A DNA stretch of 10,169 nt from Neisseriaceae bacterium (GTDB taxonomy: Bacteria; Pseudomonadota; Gammaproteobacteria; Burkholderiales; Neisseriaceae): contig JASLDB010000067.1 of NCBI GenBank assembly GCA_030151665.1, positions 1 through 10,169 of the forward strand. Reading direction: 5' to 3'. The notes beneath the pieces are model-generated. The model was not told the DNA's origin. It made no database searches and saw only the letters and a list, made by a program, of their open reading frames with translations. Shown here one piece after another: positions 1 through 6,679 of the stretch. The stretch's first letter is position 1. The number at the start of each line of letters is the position of its first letter. The translations under genes were made by a program, and so were the position numbers.

Positions 1-1
1 A

Positions 2-40
2 TTAAAAAAGCACCCATCATCATGATGGGTGCTTTTTTAA
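2..40. terminator. Bidirectional intrinsic terminator
   Basis: A perfect 16-bp inverted repeat (4-19 paired with 23-38) has a GC-rich core, GCACCCATCA, and a 3-nt loop. It is flanked by A6 on the left and T6 on the right, so it works as a rho-independent terminator when read from either strand. It probably ends a + strand gene lying left of the window. It also insulates the YfbU-family gene that begins at 203. Confidence 0.9.
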
Positions 41-202
41 TACTATATTGATTATAAGTTAATAAAAACAAGTGAGTTTATTGGTACATTTCTTTAATGA
101 CAATGGTTTAATGACGTTGTTTTATATCGTAATAATCCATCTTAAGAATAGAACTTTTGGGGCAGTAGTGGCATCAAAACTAAACACATCTAGGAGAATA
201 TA

Positions 203-727
203 ATGAAATTGCGCCCAGCTGAAAAATTGATTTTAGCCATACTATGCGATATTTCACACCATCGAAGCAGTCGCATTTTAAACTACCATTTAATTGAAAA
301 AATGTTGCAATATGAAAATGCTTGGGATATCAACTGGGATCACTTTATTGAAGAGGTGAGCAAGTTTGATCTTGAAAAATCGCGTTTGGTGGTTGATGTA
401 TTGGACATGTGTTTAATGATACATAACTCATACCAACAATTAAATCCAAAAGATCAACAAGAATTTTTTGATTTTAATGATGGGAAGCCTTTTGTTTTTT
501 ATGGATTCTGCCCTGAAAATGAACCAGACTATTATGCATTAGAACAACTTTATATTGCCAATATTGAATATTATAAGCCTTTACACCATGAAATTGGTGT
601 GGGTGGTGATGGATTAAAAATCCCTCGTTACTTGCGGATGTTAAAAGAATATAAAAGATTATTGAGTGAATACCCAGTGGTGAAGCGCTTGTCAAAAGAT
701 GGCATCATTGAATTGATATCGATATAG
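203..727 (+). CDS. YfbU family protein
   Basis: This 174-residue soluble protein resembles the YfbU (UPF0304) family; E. coli YfbU is about 164 aa. Visible family features are an N-terminal helix (LRPAEKLILAILCDI, residues 3-17), a central helix rich in DVLDM/MIHNSYQQL (about 65-79), a VFYGFCPENE-like strand and turn (about 98-107), and a C-terminal GLKIPRYLRMLKEYKRLL helix followed by LSKDGIIELI. There is no signal peptide or membrane segment. The start is well supported: AGGAGA at 192-197 lies 5 nt before the ATG. The molecular function of YfbU is not established; in E. coli it has been linked to cell-death phenotypes, and I infer nothing beyond family membership. It is monocistronic, with a terminator upstream and a 281-nt gap downstream. 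Confidence 0.8.
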   Translation: MKLRPAEKLILAILCDISHHRSSRILNYHLIEKMLQYENAWDINWDHFIEEVSKFDLEKSRLVVDVLDMCLMIHNSYQQLNPKDQQEFFDFNDGKPFVFYGFCPENEPDYYALEQLYIANIEYYKPLHHEIGVGGDGLKIPRYLRMLKEYKRLLSEYPVVKRLSKDGIIELISI

Positions 728-880
728 AACCCAATTTAAATCAAAATGATACAGTGCCATGTTAATGATAAATGTGTTATACATGGTTGATGTGGAATAT
801 TGGGATTATGTGTAACCATTCATTGGGCGCATGAACATGAGAAAACGAGGCTATAGGATTTTCTTTTGGTATTGATTGGC

Positions 881-886
881 TATAAT
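881..886 (+). promoter_or_regulatory. Candidate -10 element upstream of the monooxygenase gene
   Basis: A perfect TATAAT hexamer lies in the 281-nt gap after the YfbU gene and before the small monooxygenase gene. No convincing -35 hexamer sits 16-18 nt upstream (ATTTTC at the 17-nt spacing). If active it would give a leader of about 115 nt. It is an alternative or second promoter to the one at 918-946. Confidence 0.35.
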
Positions 887-917
887 CTGAGGGTTATTTG
901 TGCCGAAAAGAGATTTG

Positions 918-946
918 TTGACGAAATAGCATTCGTTTTGTACAAA
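918..946 (+). promoter_or_regulatory. Candidate sigma-70 promoter of the monooxygenase gene
   Basis: TTGACG (918-923) is followed at 17-nt spacing by TACAAA (941-946), a plausible -35/-10 pair. It would start transcription near 953, about 55 nt before the ATG at 1009. The -10 lies inside the palindrome at 936-947, which suggests repressor control of this promoter. Confidence 0.4.
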
Positions 947-947
947 A
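936..947. promoter_or_regulatory. Palindromic operator candidate TTTTGTACAAAA
   Basis: A perfect 12-bp palindrome with no spacer lies over the proposed -10 region of the gene starting at 1009. The position, covering the core promoter, is typical of a repressor operator. No regulator gene is adjacent, so the binding protein is unknown. AT-rich DNA can yield such palindromes by chance. Confidence 0.35.
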
Positions 948-1008
948 TACCATTTTTTTTGATTCATTGATAAATTATAATGGTCATTTACACACAGAAG
1001 AATTTCCA

Positions 1009-1311
1009 ATGATTATTGCCATTGTTAAAGCAAAAATTGCCCCACACAAAGAAAGTGAATTGCGCAAAATCGCCAATATATTACAGTATGACTATGCAGT
1101 TAATGAGCTAGGTTGTCACCGTTACGAATCGTTTATTGATGGCGATGATTTTTTAACCATTGAAATTTGGGAAAATCAAGCAGTCTTAGATATCCATTTG
1201 GCACAAGATCATGTTAAAAAATATGTTCCTGAAATGAGAAAATGCATTGTTGGTGCTGAATTTGATGTCACTTTTATTAAAGACGATGTATTGTCCGAGG
1301 TGAAGATTTAA
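1009..1311 (+). CDS. Antibiotic biosynthesis monooxygenase (ABM) domain protein, YgiN-like
   Basis: This 100-residue protein has the single-domain dimeric ferredoxin-like ABM fold (the family of E. coli YgiN, a quinol monooxygenase). Visible features are an initial strand MIIAIVKAKIAPHKESELRK, the conserved turn ELGCHRYESFID (about residues 33-44), a strand FLTIEIWENQAVLDIHLAQDHVKKY (about 48-72) with the typical E-x-W and H-x-x-x-x-H pattern, and a final strand FDVTFI. An upstream TTG at 967 would add 14 residues, but the ATG at 1009 is preferred because the family begins at this strand and AGAAGA (996-1001) lies 7 nt upstream. Members act on quinols or other aromatics without a cofactor, or only resemble such enzymes; the substrate here is unknown. 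Likely monocistronic. Confidence 0.75.
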   Translation: MIIAIVKAKIAPHKESELRKIANILQYDYAVNELGCHRYESFIDGDDFLTIEIWENQAVLDIHLAQDHVKKYVPEMRKCIVGAEFDVTFIKDDVLSEVKI

Positions 1312-1333
1312 TATTTCTCATTAAACCATATTG

Positions 1334-1361
1334 AACGCATTGACATGTTTGTCAGTGCGTT
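1334..1361 (+). terminator. Strong hairpin after the monooxygenase gene, terminator-like but lacking a U tract
   Basis: AACGCATTGACA (1334-1345) pairs with TGTCAGTGCGTT (1350-1361) around a TGTT loop, a 12-bp stem with one G-U wobble. It begins 22 nt after the stop codon at 1311. No T run follows (TGCATAG), so it may act as a weak terminator, an mRNA 3' stabiliser or a processing site rather than a classical intrinsic terminator. Confidence 0.5.
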
Positions 1362-1430
1362 TGCATAGCGTATCACCTAAAATAATAGCAAAAAAAGTTT
1401 TATTTACGAACTTATCTCGTCAATACACCG

Positions 1431-1459
1431 TTATGAGTACCATTTGAATAGCGTATAAT
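1431..1459 (+). promoter_or_regulatory. Candidate rlmF promoter
   Basis: A perfect TATAAT (1454-1459) has a weak TTATGA (1431-1436) 17 nt upstream. The predicted start of transcription, near 1466, is only about 5 nt before the first possible ATG of rlmF. The message would then be almost leaderless at that ATG, or translated from an internal ATG. Confidence 0.45.
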
Positions 1460-1470
1460 GTATTTTTATC

Positions 1471-2589
1471 ATGCAGCATTGTTTTATTATGACCAAGCAC
1501 ACGCCACGTTCAAATCAACCAAAGCAAAGTTCCATGAAAACACGTCTAAAGGAAAAAGCCAAGGAGACGGTTTTTAAGCCCACAGTTGATCGACAGCTAG
1601 GGCATGACAAGACATTCTCAATGAAGCCTGAAAAAAAAGCAGGTTTACATCCGCGCAGCTTACACCATCAGCCTTATGATTTTGCACAACTTATTGCGGC
1701 ATGTGCAGATTTACAAGCATTTGTTAAACCTAATGACTATGGTAATTTGTCCATTGATTTTCACCAAGCTGATGCAGTAAAGTCTTTGAACAAAGCGTTG
1801 TTAGCGGCATTTTATCATGTGACAGATTGGAATATTCCACAAGGTAATTTGTGCCCCCCCATTCCTGGGCGAGTCGATTATATTCACTATGTTGCAGATT
1901 TATTGGCAAAGGATTATGCTGGCACAATACCGACTGGACCGTCATTCGCTTTGTTGGATATTGGGACAGGAGCCAGTGGGATTTATGCTTTTTTGGCACA
2001 AGCGACATATGGTTGGCAATGCGTTGGTACTGATATTGTCCAAGCATCAATTACCAATGCTCAAAACATTGTCAACCAAAATCCCCAGATGCAAGGACTT
2101 GTCAATTTTCGCAGACAAGCAAATACCAAGCATATTTTACAAGGTGTATTGGCAAGTTCTGAAGTGTTTTCAGTGTGTGTTTGTAATCCACCATTTCATG
2201 CCTCAGCAACTGAAGCGGCTACAGGCAGTTTGAGAAAAGTGCGTCAGTTGACAGGTAAAAAGGTGCAAAAGCTTAAACTCAATTTTGCGGGTGAGAACCA
2301 TGAGTTATGGTGTGAGGGTGGGGAAGTGACTTTTGTGAGCCAAATGATTAAAGAGAGTTTATCATTGCATAAATCTTGTGTCTGGTTTACCAGTTTGGTC
2401 AGTAAAAAAGAGCATTTGCAGATGTTGTATCAGGTTTTGCGCCAAGTTAAAGCAGTGCAAGTGAAAACCATTGATATGCAGCAAGGCCAGAAAAAATCCC
2501 GTATTTTAGCATGGACATTTATGGACAAGGCAACACGCCATGCACGTTTACAGCAAGGGGCAAAGCTAATGAATATATCCCAAAAATAG
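1471..2589 (+). CDS. rlmF: 23S rRNA (adenine-1618-N6)-methyltransferase RlmF
   Basis: RlmF uses S-adenosylmethionine to methylate N6 of A1618 in 23S rRNA. The core matches E. coli RlmF (YbiN, about 308 aa): KKAGLHPRSLHH at 55-66, the segment KSLNKALLAAFYHV then LCPPIPGRVDYIHYVADLL (104-145), SAM-binding motif I LLDIGTGASGIY (161-172), acidic loop GTDI (186-189), and the N6-adenine methyltransferase signature NPPF (239-242). The first 50 or so residues, basic and low in complexity, extend beyond the E. coli start. The true start is uncertain: ATG codons at 1471, 1489, 1534 and 1621 are in frame and none has a good Shine-Dalgarno. The TATAAT at 1454-1459 favours 1471 or 1489. The gene stands alone and converges on ttrR. 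It contains an A8 run near 1630 and a C7 run at 1854-1860. Confidence 0.92.
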   Translation: MQHCFIMTKHTPRSNQPKQSSMKTRLKEKAKETVFKPTVDRQLGHDKTFSMKPEKKAGLHPRSLHHQPYDFAQLIAACADLQAFVKPNDYGNLSIDFHQADAVKSLNKALLAAFYHVTDWNIPQGNLCPPIPGRVDYIHYVADLLAKDYAGTIPTGPSFALLDIGTGASGIYAFLAQATYGWQCVGTDIVQASITNAQNIVNQNPQMQGLVNFRRQANTKHILQGVLASSEVFSVCVCNPPFHASATEAATGSLRKVRQLTGKKVQKLKLNFAGENHELWCEGGEVTFVSQMIKESLSLHKSCVWFTSLVSKKEHLQMLYQVLRQVKAVQVKTIDMQQGQKKSRILAWTFMDKATRHARLQQGAKLMNISQK

Positions 2590-2792
2590 GAATATCTGGC
2601 ATTAGAATATGAAGATTAATAACCAGAATAATCCAATGAGGATGATGATTTATTATGCTGCGATTTCAGTCGCATAATATAAGCTTATTAAATCTAGGAA
2701 TCATATTATTGATCCAATAATTGACTTTCATTTGTGCTTGTCATTGAACTTCCCGTCACGCTGACATGGTCTGGTGTGTAAGTAAAAGAAGC
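2590..2792. other. Gap between convergent rlmF and ttrR; weak AT-rich hairpins only
   Basis: This 203-nt stretch lies between two gene 3' ends and has no supported coding region. It holds an imperfect hairpin (TATTATG at 2651-2657 with CATAATA at 2673-2679, and an inner CGA/TCG) and a perfect 7-bp hairpin, ATTATTG-ATC-CAATAAT, at 2705-2721. Neither has a GC-rich stem followed by a T run, so no confident terminator is called. One or both may still help end the two converging transcripts. Confidence 0.35.
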
Positions 2793-3410
2793 TTAAGCCT
2801 TGCTTGCATTATCCAAACAGTGTTCTAGTTTTAAAATAAAACTGGCCAAGGACTGTGCTTGCATTTTTTGCATGGCACTGGCGCGTTGCACTTCAATGGT
2901 GCGTAAAGAGACATTGAGTTGCTCTGCCATGCTTTTATTGGTGAGACCTTGGTACACCAATTGAGCGACCAATTGCTCTTTGGGGCTAAGATTCTTATAT
3001 TGCAATCGAATATCCGATTGTTTTTGTTGTGTATACAAGGTATTTTTGGCGAGCATGAGTGCGGATTGTAATTTAATCAATGACAATGGTTTTTCTAGAA
3101 AATCAATAGCCCCTTGTTGTAGACTCTCTACTGCCATACCAATGTCACCGTGCCCTGTTAAAAAAATGACCGCCATGGGTAATTTTTGGGCCTGAATTTG
3201 AGAAAAAACGGTTTGGCCATCCATATGTGGCATACGGACATCTAAAATAACGATACTGGCTTGTTGAGTATCAACCTGTTCCAAAAAGGTTTTTCCATCT
3301 GGCCATAAGCTTGCTGTTTCATTAATGCTTTCCAAAAGGAAGTGGCAGGCTTCACGAATGGAGGCATCATCATCAACAATGTGGATAGGAAATGGCATCA
3401 TATTGTTCAT
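2793..3410 (-). CDS. ttrR: Tetrathionate response regulator TtrR (receiver + LuxR-type HTH)
   Basis: This 205-residue FixJ/TtrR-type response regulator has an N-terminal receiver domain (about 8-122). It carries acidic residues D13-D15, the phospho-acceptor D57 in ILDVRMP, T85 in FLTGHGD and K107 in EKP. A LuxR/GerE helix-turn-helix domain follows (about 138-198), with the typical LSPKEQLVAQLVYQG and MAEQLNVSLRTIEVQRA segments. The start overlaps the ttrS stop by 4 nt, indicating translational coupling, and GAAGAAAG lies directly upstream of the ATG. In Salmonella TtrR activates ttrBCA with FNR; here the likely target is the divergent cytochrome-tsdA operon. The specific name rests on the partner kinase and on tsdA nearby, because FixJ-type regulators look alike. 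Confidence 0.85.
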   Translation of the reverse strand: MNNMMPFPIHIVDDDASIREACHFLLESINETASLWPDGKTFLEQVDTQQASIVILDVRMPHMDGQTVFSQIQAQKLPMAVIFLTGHGDIGMAVESLQQGAIDFLEKPLSLIKLQSALMLAKNTLYTQQKQSDIRLQYKNLSPKEQLVAQLVYQGLTNKSMAEQLNVSLRTIEVQRASAMQKMQAQSLASFILKLEHCLDNASKA

Positions 3411-5194
3411 CTTTCTTCAATTGCTGGCTTGTGATTGGATTCATGCAGCGTTTGGGGTAAAACCAATTCAACAATGGCACCAGCAATGCCATCATCACGA
3501 TTTTTGAGTATCAATTGTCCTTTGACTGAGTGGCTCAATCGTTCACAAATCACCAAACCCAATCCCAACCCTGTTTTTTTTGTGCTTTTAAATGGGGTAA
3601 ATGGAAAATCCAACCGCTCCGCCAAAAATCCGCCCCCATCATCAATGGCTTGTAGGTGTACATTGCCTTGGTCAATATGGGCTGTTATGGCTAAATGATT
3701 TGCCCCTTGTTGATGGCTATTGAGAATGCAGTTAATCAGTACTTGTTCAATCACACTGGCGACCGTGGTTAAGGCCATGTCTAGTGGGATTTGGTTGTGA
3801 ATGACTAATGTTGATTTACTATATTGTATTTGAAAAAAAGTACAGCATTGACTGACAACGTGGTGTAACTGACAATAGCTGGGGGTGAATGCCATGTCTG
3901 GCTTAGCAAATGAGCGTAAATTGCTGATAATGTCGACACTTCTTTGTACTTGTTCCATTATTTTTTCTTGTGCTTTTTGTACACTTTGGGTGTGGTCAAT
4001 CGATTGTAGGCGTATTAAGCTGCCTTCTGCATAGCTTTGAATAACCGACAAGGGCTGATTCATTTCATGTGCAATGCCTGATGCCATTTCGCCCAATAAA
4101 TTGACTCTGTCATTTTGCACCATTAATGCTTCATATTCTCGCATTTGCTGATAAGCATTCTTCAGTTTTTGCCGCCGCTTGTGCGCAATAATATTCATCC
4201 AAGCTGTGTTAATCAGCAATAATACCAAGGTAAATAGAGCAGCCAAAACCCACCAACGATTTTCACGAAGCCAGTGCTGAATTAATGGCCAAAAAGCAGG
4301 TTGATCGGGGTGCCGATAGACTGAACGCAGCACAGCTTCTGCTGCTTTTGAATTCATCGGAGAAGTCCATTGTGGTAAAGGTGCTGCTTGGGGTTCCAAT
4401 AAAAAGTGTGTTATTTCTTTGGCAAAAGCATTGGGTACAGATGGCATAGCGGCTAGCATCCAACTGGGTAAAAGAGGGCTGCTGCTTTGACAGGCACTGC
4501 TATTCTCAATCGGATGCAATAGGCGAAAATCTTGCTGATTAAGGAGATGATTGTTGTGCATTTCTTCTAATAAACAAACAGGTGTGATAGCAGCATCCAC
4601 TTTTTTGTTTTGCAATTGATTCAGTATATTATCAATGGGGTAGCCAGTAAATTGAATCTGATAATCCAGATTTTCTCGCAATCCTTCGTCATTTAGGAGT
4701 TTTAAACCCATTAAATAACCACCAAAAGCATGAGGAGAAACCGCTGCCAATTGTTGTTTTTTTAAATCAGACAATGATTGAATCGGACTATCATGACGAA
4801 CCCAAATCGCCGTTCCCACTTCTTCACTGGCATAAATTGGTGAAGCGTTTTCTTTTTCCAAACTGACAAGCCAGCGCAATTGTTGATTATTGTGTAAGGT
4901 AATGAATGTGGTTTGTGGTGCCAAAATAAAATCAAGACGTTCCGTTTCAACGGTATTGGTAATCTTATCAATATTCAAAGGAACCAAAATAAACTGTTCA
5001 TTTGGCCATCGGTTTTGCATGGTTTGAAACCAAGGCGACCATTTTTTTTGTGCAATTTGTGCCCCTCTTGGTGAGAGCACACCGACATACCATGTTTTGG
5101 CATGGATGGTGTAACTGCAGCACAATAACAAAATTAAACCTATTTTGGGGGATAACCATGGTTGCCAAAAAGCAATGAATTGTCGGTAAAGCAT
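3407..5194 (-). CDS. ttrS: Tetrathionate sensor histidine kinase TtrS
   Basis: This 595-residue membrane kinase senses a periplasmic ligand and phosphorylates TtrR. A signal or first membrane segment (about 18-30, IGLILLLCC) ends near HAKTW. A PhnD-like periplasmic binding domain follows (about 33-290), with VGVLSPRG, LDFILAPQTTF, GTAIWVRHDSPI, AVSPHAFGGY and VDAAITPVCLLEEM. A second membrane segment lies at about 314-334. The transmitter shows the H box GIAHEMNQPL with H376, the N box around N488-N492, the DDGGG loop (518-522) and GLGLGLVI (542-549). There is no receiver domain. This architecture is that of TtrS, the tetrathionate sensor of Salmonella. Two cysteines, C207 and C235, lie in the sensor domain. 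The start has only a weak AGAAGA upstream. The gene is cotranscribed with ttrR and diverges from the cytochrome-tsdA pair. Confidence 0.88.
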   Translation of the reverse strand: MLYRQFIAFWQPWLSPKIGLILLLCCSYTIHAKTWYVGVLSPRGAQIAQKKWSPWFQTMQNRWPNEQFILVPLNIDKITNTVETERLDFILAPQTTFITLHNNQQLRWLVSLEKENASPIYASEEVGTAIWVRHDSPIQSLSDLKKQQLAAVSPHAFGGYLMGLKLLNDEGLRENLDYQIQFTGYPIDNILNQLQNKKVDAAITPVCLLEEMHNNHLLNQQDFRLLHPIENSSACQSSSPLLPSWMLAAMPSVPNAFAKEITHFLLEPQAAPLPQWTSPMNSKAAEAVLRSVYRHPDQPAFWPLIQHWLRENRWWVLAALFTLVLLLINTAWMNIIAHKRRQKLKNAYQQMREYEALMVQNDRVNLLGEMASGIAHEMNQPLSVIQSYAEGSLIRLQSIDHTQSVQKAQEKIMEQVQRSVDIISNLRSFAKPDMAFTPSYCQLHHVVSQCCTFFQIQYSKSTLVIHNQIPLDMALTTVASVIEQVLINCILNSHQQGANHLAITAHIDQGNVHLQAIDDGGGFLAERLDFPFTPFKSTKKTGLGLGLVICERLSHSVKGQLILKNRDDGIAGAIVELVLPQTLHESNHKPAIEER

Positions 5195-5207
5195 CGGTTT
5201 TCTTCTA

Positions 5208-5221
5208 TTGTTCTAAATCAA
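5208..5221. promoter_or_regulatory. FNR-type box candidate
   Basis: TTGTT-CTAA-ATCAA matches the FNR consensus TTGAT-N4-ATCAA with a single mismatch. Its centre lies at 5214.5. If transcription of the cytochrome-tsdA operon starts near 5276, as set by the -10 at 5264-5269, the site is centred at -61.5, a standard class I activator position. It is also only 14 nt upstream of the ttrS start codon, so binding could affect ttrS. The inference is anaerobic control, as known for the Salmonella ttr genes. Confidence 0.5.
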
Positions 5222-5227
5222 AAAGCA

Positions 5228-5249
5228 TGTGGTTATGTGGTAAACCACA
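5228..5249. promoter_or_regulatory. TGTGGT repeat/palindrome, candidate TtrR operator
   Basis: TGTGGT occurs at 5228-5233 and again at 5236-5241, 8 nt apart. The second copy forms a perfect palindrome with ACCACA at 5244-5249 around an AA centre. A further CCACAAT at 5273-5279 repeats the one at 5245-5251. The block takes the place of the -35 of the promoter reading into the cytochrome gene. That is where a response regulator would compensate for a missing -35. Assignment to TtrR is inference from position. Confidence 0.45.
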
Positions 5250-5263
5250 ATAGGGAATATTGT

Positions 5264-5269
5264 CATAAT
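5264..5269 (+). promoter_or_regulatory. Candidate -10 element of the cytochrome-tsdA operon
   Basis: CATAAT matches the -10 consensus at five of six positions. The hexamer 17 nt upstream (TAAACC, 5241-5246) is a poor -35, as expected of an activator-dependent promoter. A start near 5276 would give a leader of about 42 nt before the ATG at 5318. Confidence 0.4.
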
Positions 5270-5317
5270 CAGCCACAATCTACTCATACATTATTGTTTA
5301 GCGTTGGGGAAGCCTAC

Positions 5318-6679
5318 ATGAAACGACTCACAAAAACTCTAATCGCAGGTGCCGTGGTATTGGCATTGGGCTATGGTGGTGCATTGTACATTCCACATAG
5401 CCGCATCAAAACCGTGGATAACACCGTGGATTTAAGTGATAGCCAACTAATCGCTCGAGGAGAGTATATCGTGAAAACAGCCGATTGTGCGGCTTGTCAC
5501 ACGGTTGCTGGTGAGAAAGATTACGCAGGCGGTTTGGCAATGCAAACACCATTTGGTGCAATTTATTCTACCAATATTACACCCGATAAAAAAACTGGCA
5601 TTGGCGAATATAGCTTACAAGAATTCAATGCAGCAGTTAAACATGGCGTGCGAAAAGACAAAAGCCCACTGTATCCTGCCATGCCATATGCTTCTTATAC
5701 CATCATGCCAGATGAGGACATCAAAGCAATGTATGCTTACATGATGACACAGGTTAAGCCAGTGGAACAAGCCAATGGCGCGTCGACATTTCCACGGATC
5801 ATGAGCATGCGTTGGCCTGTGGCATACTGGCAAGCCTTGTTTGCACCAAGTCGAACTTTTGTTCCTGATCCCAAAGCTTCTGGTGAAGTCAATCGTGGTG
5901 CTTATTTGGTTGAAGGGCCAGGACATTGCGGTGCATGCCATACACCAAGGGGAGTGGCTTATCAAGAAAAAGCATTGAGTAATCAAGATGGCAATCAATA
6001 TTTATCAGGTGCCATTATTGATGGCTGGCGCGCAAAAAGCTTGCGTGGTGAAGCACAAGGTTTGGCCAGTTGGAGTGCGGATGATATTGCCCAGTTTTTA
6101 AAAACAGGGCGTACCGATAAAGTGGCTGCATTTGGTGCAATGGCGGATGTGGTTGAGCACAGTTCACAATACTGGACTGATGAAGATTTAAAGAGCACAG
6201 CTTTGTATTTGAAGCAATTGAGCCCAGCGCAAAATAAGGCTTTGGCCTTGCCCAAAAAAGAAGATAAAACCACTACTGCTTTATTAAGCGGCCAAGATGT
6301 CAGTCGTGGTGCAACACTGTATACAGAATACTGTTTTACCTGCCACCGTGCTGATGGTGAAGGCGTGCCACGGATTTTTCCTGCCTTAAACAACAACAGT
6401 GCTGTGTACGCACAAAATGCCCAATCTGTGATTCAAGTCACACTAGAAGGTGCAAAAATGCCGCACACACCAGCAGACAAAATGGCATTTACCATGCCAG
6501 CTTTTAAACAGTTGAGTGATGAAGATGTGGCCAGTGTGGTGAATTTTATTCGCAATGGTTGGAACAATACTGCGCCTGAAGTGAGTGCAAAAGATGTGGC
6601 AAAAACCCGCCAGTTCATTAATAACAAGGCACCCAATATTACCCCATCGACTTCATCTGTTAAAGGAGGCGGAAAATGA
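5318..6679 (+). CDS. Membrane-anchored triheme cytochrome c, probable electron partner of TsdA
   Basis: This 453-residue periplasmic protein carries three class I cytochrome c domains with CXXCH sites at C57-H61 (CAACH), C204-H208 (CGACH) and C339-H343 (CFTCH). Probable distal Met ligands are M122 (PAMPY), M275 (FGAM) and M393 (FTMPAF). The N-terminus (KRLTK plus a hydrophobic stretch to about 25) lacks a clear cleavage site and may remain as an anchor. The layout resembles the triheme cytochrome subunit of membrane alcohol or gluconate dehydrogenases (AdhB-like), but no dehydrogenase gene is present. It overlaps tsdA by ATGA, so the likely role is electron transfer between the quinol/cytochrome chain and TsdA, analogous to diheme TsdB of Pseudomonas stutzeri. 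The ATG at 5318 is chosen over 5162 because GGGGAAG (5306-5312) precedes it by 5 nt and the signal segment begins there. Confidence 0.85.
   Translation: MKRLTKTLIAGAVVLALGYGGALYIPHSRIKTVDNTVDLSDSQLIARGEYIVKTADCAACHTVAGEKDYAGGLAMQTPFGAIYSTNITPDKKTGIGEYSLQEFNAAVKHGVRKDKSPLYPAMPYASYTIMPDEDIKAMYAYMMTQVKPVEQANGASTFPRIMSMRWPVAYWQALFAPSRTFVPDPKASGEVNRGAYLVEGPGHCGACHTPRGVAYQEKALSNQDGNQYLSGAIIDGWRAKSLRGEAQGLASWSADDIAQFLKTGRTDKVAAFGAMADVVEHSSQYWTDEDLKSTALYLKQLSPAQNKALALPKKEDKTTTALLSGQDVSRGATLYTEYCFTCHRADGEGVPRIFPALNNNSAVYAQNAQSVIQVTLEGAKMPHTPADKMAFTMPAFKQLSDEDVASVVNFIRNGWNNTAPEVSAKDVAKTRQFINNKAPNITPSTSSVKGGGK
6662..6669 (+). promoter_or_regulatory. Strong ribosome binding site of tsdA
   Basis: AAAGGAGG lies 6 nt before the tsdA ATG and inside the 3' end of the cytochrome coding sequence. 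Its strength suggests tsdA is translated efficiently on its own, besides coupling through the ATGA overlap. Confidence 0.8.

Noticed and set aside
757..786. Inverted repeat CCATGT/ACATGG after the YfbU-family gene as terminator
   Set aside because: The stem is 6 bp with an 18-nt loop and no T run follows.
1854..1860. C7 tract in rlmF as a phase-variation switch
   Set aside because: Seven C is short for switching, it encodes the conserved CPPIPGR motif, and housekeeping rRNA methylation is an unlikely phase-variable trait; kept only as a side note.
5162..5317. 52-residue N-terminal extension of the triheme cytochrome from the upstream ATG
   Set aside because: The extension would precede the signal segment, crosses the divergent promoter, and the ATG at 5318 has a good Shine-Dalgarno.
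5615..6396. Long - strand frames inside the cytochrome gene
   Set aside because: They are antisense to clearly conserved heme domains and have no recognisable domain or ribosome site.
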